From Cryptomeria japonica (lineage: Eukaryota > Streptophyta > Pinopsida > Cupressales > Cupressaceae): DNA of 64,000 nt. Of this stretch, positions 60,950-64,000 are shown in pieces. Numbering within the stretch: position 1 is the first letter of the stretch; every line of letters begins with the position of its first letter. The notes under the pieces were generated by a model. That model had not been told where the DNA came from, made no database searches, and worked only from the letters and a program-made list of their open reading frames with translations. The position numbers and the translations under genes were made by a program. The DNA lies in assembly GCF_030272615.1 (NCBI RefSeq), contig NC_081411.1:211312744-211376743 (forward strand). Reading direction: 5' to 3'.

Positions 60950-62579
60950 AGAATTCTTCTTCCTGCATTCATTACTTCTATAGCCAAAGCCATTGCCTTG
61001 ATAATATAAAGCATTTTCATAACTAGGAGAGGGGATATGCATGTTTCTACTCTTTGAAACTTTGTGCCCATATGCACAATATCTATGGAAACCTAAAAAG
61101 TTTCTCCTAGATCCCTTTCTACATTCTTCTACTCTATGGCCATATCCATGACATGCAAAGCAGTAATCGGAGAAGGAGGACTTATTACTTACAAATATAT
61201 TTTGCCAATCATGAGGTGATCTTACCGGTTTGGCATCTCTATTTTTACTTCTCTAGGATTTGATCCTAGGTTGTCCACTTTCTACAACTCTTCCATCCTA
61301 TATCTTCTTTTCCCACACTTTCTTTGTCTTGTGGGCAGTAGCATTTCCTTGTCTTCTAATGGTAGGAGGTCTTCTATGTTGTCTTCTTTTATTCTTTCTT
61401 CTAGTGAATTTGCCTTCTCCCATCATCCCTTTCCCTTTAGGATCTGCATTGTTCCTCCTTCTTGTAGCACCGGTCATCATCCTTAGCTTCATGTCTTCAC
61501 TGGTTGAGGTTAGATCAACCTTCTTTCGTGGAGTATTCCACATAGTGAAGGTTTGTCCCTTGTTATATCCATTTGAGGAGACACACAAACTATCATTCTA
61601 GGGGGCATTCTTGTTGGTGGAGCATTCACCAACACCACTCCCTAATCCTCTGAAATCCTTGGCATGCTTTTTATTCTTCAACATTTTATCCAAGGCATCA
61701 CTATTGCCATCAAGCCAGATTCTTACCTTGAGATCATCCTGACATTTCTCAAGGTCATTTCAGACTCTCCATATCTCCTACTAGCTACCGATATTCTTTA
61801 TCCTTCACCTCTAGCTCAGATGCTAGATCATTACATTGACACTCCTTGGTGTTTTCTTGTTGAGACTTTAACTATGAGATACATTTATTAGATTCTTCAA
61901 GGCATCTGATTAGCTGGTTCTATTCCATTATTGCAACATTCTTGAATAACTTGTACTCATTCCTCACTCTACTAATTTCTTTGAGTGCACTTACAAGTTC
62001 CCCTTCAAGATCAATATCTTCTTCTTCTTCTTCACCTTCACTATCACTGCCAAACACATCTCGTCGGTGGAAATGACTTGCATGATCACTCTTAGATGTG
62101 TTCCTTTCATCATCTGACTCTTGGGCCATGAAGAGGTGGGTTCCTTCTTCATCATTTTTGTGGCTCCTGATAGATATACATTTATTTCCTGCAAAAACAT
62201 GAGTTGCATTTCTCATCTTGTCTTTACAAACTGGTTCTACAGTAGTAGGCTCATTTCCATAGAGCTTCTTCAATCTATCCCATAAGATTTTTTCTGATCT
62301 GTGTCTATCCACCTGTGAGGAAACATCATCTGATAACCCACAGAGTATAAACTCCATTGCTATGTCATTGTACCAGTTTCTTCTTTCTACATCTGAATCG
62401 GTGGGAGGACTGACTTTACTAGGGAAGCCATTTACAACTGACATCCACACATCAAACCCTAAAGAGGATAGGTAGACTTCTATCCTACAACTCTGAACAG
62501 GAAAATTTGAACCATCAAATACAGCAGTAGGGATTGACACAGAACAAACCATTATGTTCAGACACCAAAATCTACCCAA
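60950..62579 (-). pseudogene. Array F internal region 2: gag
   Basis: The better copy. The minus frame from 62579 reads FDGSNFPVQSCRIEVYLSSL, FDVWMSVVNGFPSKVSPPTD, ILWDRLKKLYGNEPTTVEPV and an acidic SDSEGEEEEEDIDLEGEL, uninterrupted to 61920 (219 residues). After stops, a coiled coil and basic region (RRKNKRRQ) lead to an intact knuckle CFACHGYGHRVEEC at 61121-61162 and a broken one. No pol follows, so particles would need enzymes from another element. Confidence 0.85.
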
Positions 62580-62624
62580 GCTAGAGAAAGCTTATCAACC
62601 AAGAACCTAGGCTCTCATACCAAT

Positions 62625-64000
62625 TGTTGAACACTAGATGTCACTGAGAGGGGGGGTGGGTGAATTAGTGATCTCCTAATCTTTTCCCTTTTATATCCTA
62701 TGTGTATATATCAACTAATTGATCTAACATAAATTAGACATACTGATTAGATGGAAGGATAACATGTATGCAGCGACACATGAAAGGGACACCCCATAAT
62801 ACCAGATGTACGAGGAAACCCAAGATGGGAAAAACCTCAATGAGAAGTGTTGTTGGAGTCTACTTCTCCAATCCAACCTCACAAAGAAAACCTTGCTTAC
62901 AATATTTAGGGCACCAACCCAAGGAGTACCAATCCTTCTTTAGGGCACCAACCCAAGGAGGACCAACCCCTGATTTTAGGGTACCAACCCAAGGAGCACC
63001 AACCCCTACACCGAGCTCCAACTTAGTGATCTACAATAAACATATATCAAGTTCAAAAGTAATATCTTTGTTACAAAAGAACTTTGTACCTCTTATGCAA
63101 ATCTCTCCACCGGTTCTCCTCTCTTCAATCCTTTGTCGGTTCTTTGCTCACCTTCTCACAGCTATAACCTTGTCTCCTACTACAACTCACTCTCTACTGC
63201 AACCTTACTGGTTCAACCTCTTCTTATTCTCTATCGGTTCTTCTCTCTTCTCACTTCTCTCTGATCACACTACTACTAGCCACCACTGGTCTTCTTCTCA
63301 CAGTCAATTGTCATCTATCTGATTCCCTTCGGTTCTCTGCTCACCTTCTTCACCTCAATATTTTGTGGCTTTTCTCTACTTGTCCAGTCAGTACTATTAT
63401 ACTCCTCTCTTAGACTTAACAATGGGATACAAGTTGCCTCAATCTTGCTGGTTGAACTCTTCAAACCAATTCTCTCTCACTTGATTGATTTTCTTCCTTA
63501 TGCAACATCACAACAATATCTTTGGCTCGCACTCTTATAGCTAGATTTTCCCGCATAAACATGAGTTTGAACATTGGCATGCTAGGGTTTCCTCCACACA
63601 CTGAATCTTCATCTAATGTGATTTTTGGTCATTGTGACATATCATGTCCTTCATCAATGTTCAACACTCAATCAATGAACATCATCCAACTATTTACCTT
63701 GAGAACCATGTTTTCTCTTTTTTATCATCTATAGCATGATTTTTGGCCTTTTGTTTGATCAATCATGTGCATAATGCGGTTTCCTTTATCCTCTTAGATC
63801 TAAAAGATTGGTCTTTTTTGAATCTCTATTGTTTCTTTGATCTCAAGCTGCAATGCTCTGCCATACTTCCTTGAGCTTCGCAATTGCCATAAATGTTGGA
63901 CTAGTAACTAACACCATCACTAACACATCACACTGACTTATGCATGCATGCCACTTCACTTCCACATGGCCCCTTTATCAGCATCCACCTTTGCTAGGTC
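62625..64000 (-). repeat. LTR3 of array F, cut by window end
   Basis: TGTTGAACACTAGATGTCAC at 62625, colinear with LTR1 and LTR2 as far as 64000. No insertion seen at the H site (about 63736). Confidence 0.88.

Larger units (their letters stand above)
51613..62624 (-). other. Internal region 2 of array F (interrupted by G)
   Basis: Purine tract complement ATCTCCCCCTTT at 51613, then noncoding sequence to 52401, element G, and from 59971 noncoding sequence and gag (60950-62579) up to the PBS complement GCTCTCATACCAAT (62611-62624, one mismatch). It matches internal region 1 throughout. Confidence 0.8.
38363..64000 (-). mobile_element. Array F: tandem gag-only LTR elements sharing LTRs
   Basis: Three LTR copies start TGTTGAACACTAGATGTCAC on plus at 38363, 47423 and 62625. 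PBS complements sit left of the second (47409-47422) and third (62611-62624). The second LTR is also followed on its right by a purine tract complement (51613-51624), so it serves two units: LTR1-internal1-LTR2-internal2-LTR3. Interiors encode only gag on the minus strand. LTRs are about 2.6 kb. The array runs off the window. Nested inside: chimera 41246-44942, H and G. Confidence 0.82.

Noticed and set aside
62768-63322. A 184-residue ORF as a gene
   Set aside because: It lies in LTR3 of array F; equivalent ORFs at 47621 and 38503 are broken, and codons follow LTR repeats.

Overview
This window reads as nuclear DNA of a seed plant with a large, repeat-choked genome. It has an intron-containing plant U-box/kinase gene end, Ty1/copia LTR retrotransposons primed by initiator tRNA-Met, L1-type LINEs, very long solo LTRs, and insertions nested four levels deep. 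The old, divergent LTR families suggest a gymnosperm (conifer-like) genome, but that is inference. Everything after position ~740 is transposable-element DNA; no other host gene, CRISPR array or rRNA gene is visible.

Layout. 1-735: last two exons of a U-box protein kinase gene with its poly(A) signal. 736-1560: AT-rich spacer. ~1560-5330: decayed L1-type LINE. 5331-6996: unassigned sequence. 6997-37692: one ancient copia element (here A, Sirevirus-like) stretched from ~8.7 kb to 30.7 kb by insertions. These are a solo LTR (S, 7290-8849) and a 333-bp TRIM (10099-10431) inside its 5' LTR, element B (11797-18505) in gag, element E (19563-22032) in the protease region, and a 4.3-kb solo LTR (D, 25086-35978) near its 3' end. 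D is itself split by element C (29347-35969). 37693-38362: a Ty3/gypsy gag scrap. 38363-64000: a minus-strand array of a gag-only family (F) with three LTRs and two internal regions. It carries a chimeric LTR-LINE insertion (41246-44942), a solo LTR (H, 48632-50239) and a nearly full-length copia (G, 52402-59965).

Most boundaries rest on features readable by eye: TG...CA ends, matching 5-bp target duplications, primer-binding sites of the TGGTATCAGAGC type next to a 5' LTR, and purine tracts next to a 3' LTR. All coding regions carry stops or frameshifts, so nothing here looks autonomous today.

The most unusual objects are four. First, the TRIM, whose 135-bp LTR holds a tRNA-like fold with RNA polymerase III box A and box B sequences. 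Second, elements B and C, which share a gag plus a large protein of unknown function where polymerase genes should be. Third, a LINE 3' half with an extra third ORF. Fourth, the fusion of that LINE to a sense LTR fragment inside one target duplication, as template switching would produce.
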